The notes under the pieces are model-generated. The model was given only the letters and a program-made list of their open reading frames with translations. It was not told the origin of the DNA and made no database searches. 64,000 bases of DNA. Origin: Gnetum montanum. Its lineage: Eukaryota; Streptophyta; Gnetopsida; Gnetales; Gnetaceae. Positions 61,253 to 64,000 of this stretch are shown piece after piece. The position numbers and the translations under genes were made by a program. The stretch spans positions 4,701 to 68,700 of the forward strand of contig MNCI01008020.1 of assembly GCA_015680685.1 (NCBI GenBank). Direction: 5' to 3'. The first letter of the stretch is position 1. Each line of letters opens with the position of its first letter.

Positions 61253-63622
61253 TTGTTTGAGATAAAAATGTCAAATTTGATAACATGTGGAGTATTTTTC
61301 GCCCCTCATAAGCTCACATACATGGAATTTATAGCTTGTGAACATTCTTTAGGCTACCACAAGATGGAATACATGACATTTATAGCTTGTGAAGCATTTT
61401 TGACCTTCACAGTTAAGATATATAATAAGGTAGAAGAGGATCAATTAAACAAAGACTTAAAAGAAGCAAAAATGCTCTACACAATACCCACTTCAGTAAT
61501 GACACAAGATAGGGAAACACTGGTGCTAATCAATTTTGACGAAGGACCTTTAGACCCCTCTACAAAAGAGCAACAAAAGCTCCTTGACCAGATTTTGAAT
61601 TTAGTATCAGGGAATATTAGAGAAACAATTCAACTACCAAGCAATGATTCTTTGGATATTAGAAAATTACCTAGTACACTTAAGTATATATTTTTAGATC
61701 ATAATAAATCATTAATAATAAATTCCCAACTTTCTAATGAGCAAGAAGCAAAATTATTAGAAGTCTTACATAGAAAGTCTAAGGCATTTGCATAGAGTTA
61801 TGACGACATTCATCAAGGAATCTCATCCAACATATGCCAATATCATATCTATCTAGAAGACAAAGTAAAATTAGTAAAAATTCCCTGGATGAATTAATCC
61901 AGCTTTAAAACAAATTGTTAAATATGATAGTTCAAAACTTTAGAAGGAAGGAATTATTTATGCAATAACTGATAGTAAATGGGTAATTCCTATTACAATA
62001 GTTCTAAAAAATTATGGAAAATGGAGAATCTGTGTGGATTATAGGAAACTAAATCAAAACACAAAGAAAGATCATTTTCCTTTACCTTGCATAGATCACA
62101 TTTTAGAAAAACTAGAAGGGCATGAGTATTATTATTTTTTGGATGAATTTAGTGGTTACAATCAAGTAGCCATTGCCCCCAAAGACCAACATAAAATAAC
62201 TTTTACATGCCCATATGAAACTTTTTCTTATCGATGGATGCCTTTTGGTCTTTGTAACACACCTGCTAACTTCCAAAGAGCTATTATATTAGTATTCTCT
62301 AATATGTTAGAAGATTATGTTGAAGTATTTATGGATGATTTTTTGATCTATGGAAATACTTATGAAGAAACATTACAACATTTAGAATGTGTTTTAGATA
62401 GATGTATAAATAAAAATTTAAAATTAAGTTGGAAAAAGAGTCATTTGATGGTTATAAATAGCATAGTATTAGGACACATTATTTCTAAGGATGGCATAAG
62501 GATGGATAAAAAAAATTGAAAGTAATATCTACACTTCCAACTTCATCTAATTTAAAGATTCTTCGATTCTTTCTAGGACATGTTAGATATTATAGGTGAT
62601 TTATAAAAGATTTTTCAAAAATTGCTAAACCATTGTATATGCTCTTCGAAAAAGATGTTTCTTTTATATGGATTGATAATTGTCAAGAAGCATTCTTTGA
62701 ATTAAGGAAAAGAGTAACCACTGCTCCTATATTAAATACACCTAATTGGGATTTCCCATTTGATTTAATGTATAATGCTAGTGACACTACTGTAGAAGTA
62801 GTTTTAGGACAATATATCAATAAGAAGCCATGAGTTATCTATTATGTGTCTAAAAGTCTAGACCAAGCCCAAATAAATTATACTATAGAAAAAGAACTAT
62901 TAGATATTGTATATGCTTTGGATAATTTTAAACATTATTTAATAGGATATAAAACTAGAGTTTATATTGACCATTCAACCGTTAAGTTTTTGGCTACTAA
63001 AAAAATAGAAAATGCAAGAATAATCAGATGATGTCTATTACTCCAAGAATTTGATCTTAACATCTTAGATAAAAGAGGTCAAGAAAATGTAGTGTCAAAT
63101 AATATTTCTAGCTTAGGAATAAGAGATTAAAATGGAACACAAGGGGTCTTTCATGATGAATTCTATAATGAACAACTCTTTTCCATAAAGAAGGATCCAT
63201 GGTTTGCTGATATAGCAAACTATCTTACCACTATGAAAACTCCAACCCAATGGATTAAGGCCGAGAAGAAATATTTCTTACAAACCATCTCCAAATATAT
63301 TTGGATTAGTTCATACCTGTATAGAATATGTAAAGATAACGTAGTAAGAAGATGTATGGCTAAGGGTGAACAACAAGAAATTTTACATACATGCCATGAT
63401 GACCTAGGAGGTGGCAATTTTGATAGTAGATGCACTACTATCAAAACCTTGTAAAGTGGATTTTATTTGCCCTCAATCTTTAAGGATGCTCATAAGTATG
63501 TACAAGAATGTGATAAATGTCAATGAATGGGGACCATAACTAAAATACAAGAAATGCCCTTGAACCCAATTTTAATAACCGAACCATTTGATGTGTGGGG
63601 TATAGACTTTCAGGACCCTTTC
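61253..63622 (+). pseudogene. Second Athila-like pol: RT, RNase H, truncated integrase
   Basis: A pre-RT segment (61253-61795) ends with L-P-S-T-L-K-Y-I-F-L-D and L-S-N-E-Q-E, the Athila pattern before RT. RT (62034-62519) has D-Y-R-K-L-N-Q, D-E-F-S-G-Y-N-Q, M-P-F-G-L-C-N-T-P and an intact V-F-M-D-D-F box. RNase H follows (62633-63031, V-Y-I-D-H-S-T). The integrase zinc finger (H-T-C-H then C-D-K-C, 63390-63520) and the first Asp (W-G-I-D-F, 63600) are present, after which the sequence is cut by an LTR at 63623. Stops at 61796, 62517, 62831 and 63032 break the frame. Gag and LTRs are not seen. Confidence 0.85.
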
Positions 63623-64000
63623 TAATGAGTGGAGAGGTACCCCTACACTCAACCATACGAATGCGAGCGTTACACGCACGATCTGGTCGAACTTTGCAGA
63701 TGGATTAGTTGTGGCACCTAGAGAGTTAGCCTTAGGTCGCAGTTTGTTGTCTTCCCACCTGGACTAGTATTATCTTTGTCATGTATGGTTTAGTCCAGAG
63801 TAAGATGTATGATGTGGTTTCTAATCTAACGCTACTCCTGAAGGAAATGGAAGATAAGATTAACTAAGCTAGGAGGAAAGGATAAGATAGAGTTTGAACT
63901 AGCCTAAGTTCGATGAGCATCCGTTCCTTGATTATCCGTACACATCTTGGACTTCGTGCATGACTACTACTGGGATTACCAAGCGTAGATCCTAGGTACG
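63623..64000 (-). repeat. Athila-family LTR, truncated by window end
   Basis: Starts TAATGAGT (TGATGAGC in the relatives) and follows the other LTRs block by block: CTCAACCATACGAATG at 63649, CGCACGATCTGGT near 63675, CCGTACACATCTTGGACT near 63940. It cuts the integrase of the plus-strand element, so it is the younger insertion. It is more diverged from the two complete LTRs than they are from each other. Confidence 0.75.

Noticed and set aside
1-64000. tRNA, rRNA, CRISPR, bacterial or organelle insertions
   Set aside because: Scanned by eye; no cloverleaf, rRNA block, spaced short repeats or chloroplast or mitochondrial genes were recognised. Primer sites resemble tRNA ends only over 17-19 bases.

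Overview
The window is nuclear DNA from a seed plant with a large, repeat-rich genome. It holds one host gene, a serine-incorporator (SERINC/TMS1-type) membrane protein gene split over kilobases of intron, inside layers of Ty3/gypsy and Ty1/copia retrotransposons in several states of decay. Long introns and abundant old LTR elements would fit a gymnosperm or another large plant genome, but the species cannot be fixed from the sequence. No bacterial genes, CRISPR, rRNA or tRNA genes were seen.

Layout. 1-1360: 3' end and LTR of an Athila-like element (+), abutting a truncated copia element (-, 1361-4993). 6167-12229: SERINC coding exons (-), with a likely 5'-UTR exon and promoter near 22.4 kb, giving a roughly 10-kb leader intron that holds LINE and copia remnants and simple repeats. 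22836-25345: a small LTR element with diverged LTRs. 25.6-32.6 kb: a decayed Tat-like gypsy element (gag and protease on -) carrying a spliced gene on the opposite strand. 33886-60550: a complete Athila-like element (-), 854-bp LTRs, 5-bp target duplication CAGAG and a tRNA-Asp-type primer site. Inside its gag sits a second complete element, 41587-58328 (-), a Tat-lineage element with 1.25-kb LTRs and a dual RNase H. 61.2-63.6 kb: a second Athila-like pol (+), cut by another LTR of the first Athila family (63623 to the window end).

Most interesting system. Both Tat-like elements carry, between protease and reverse transcriptase, a multi-exon gene on the strand opposite to gag-pol. In the better copy (48392-52826) the long reading frame stays in phase across five GT-AG introns and ends in an open His/Glu-rich last exon followed by AATAAA. 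The second copy (25657-28750) is strongly diverged but keeps the same exon order and, where checkable, the same intron phases. Introns that face away from the element's genomic RNA would not be spliced out of it, so a spliced antisense gene can survive retrotransposition. The conserved protein and intron structure imply past selection. The product family is not recognised with confidence.

How the parts work together: the SERINC gene is an independent host gene. All other coding sequence belongs to mobile elements, and every element ORF examined closely carries stops, frame breaks, lost catalytic residues or truncations, many consistent with C-to-T decay. Positions are read by eye; ends of decayed elements are approximate.
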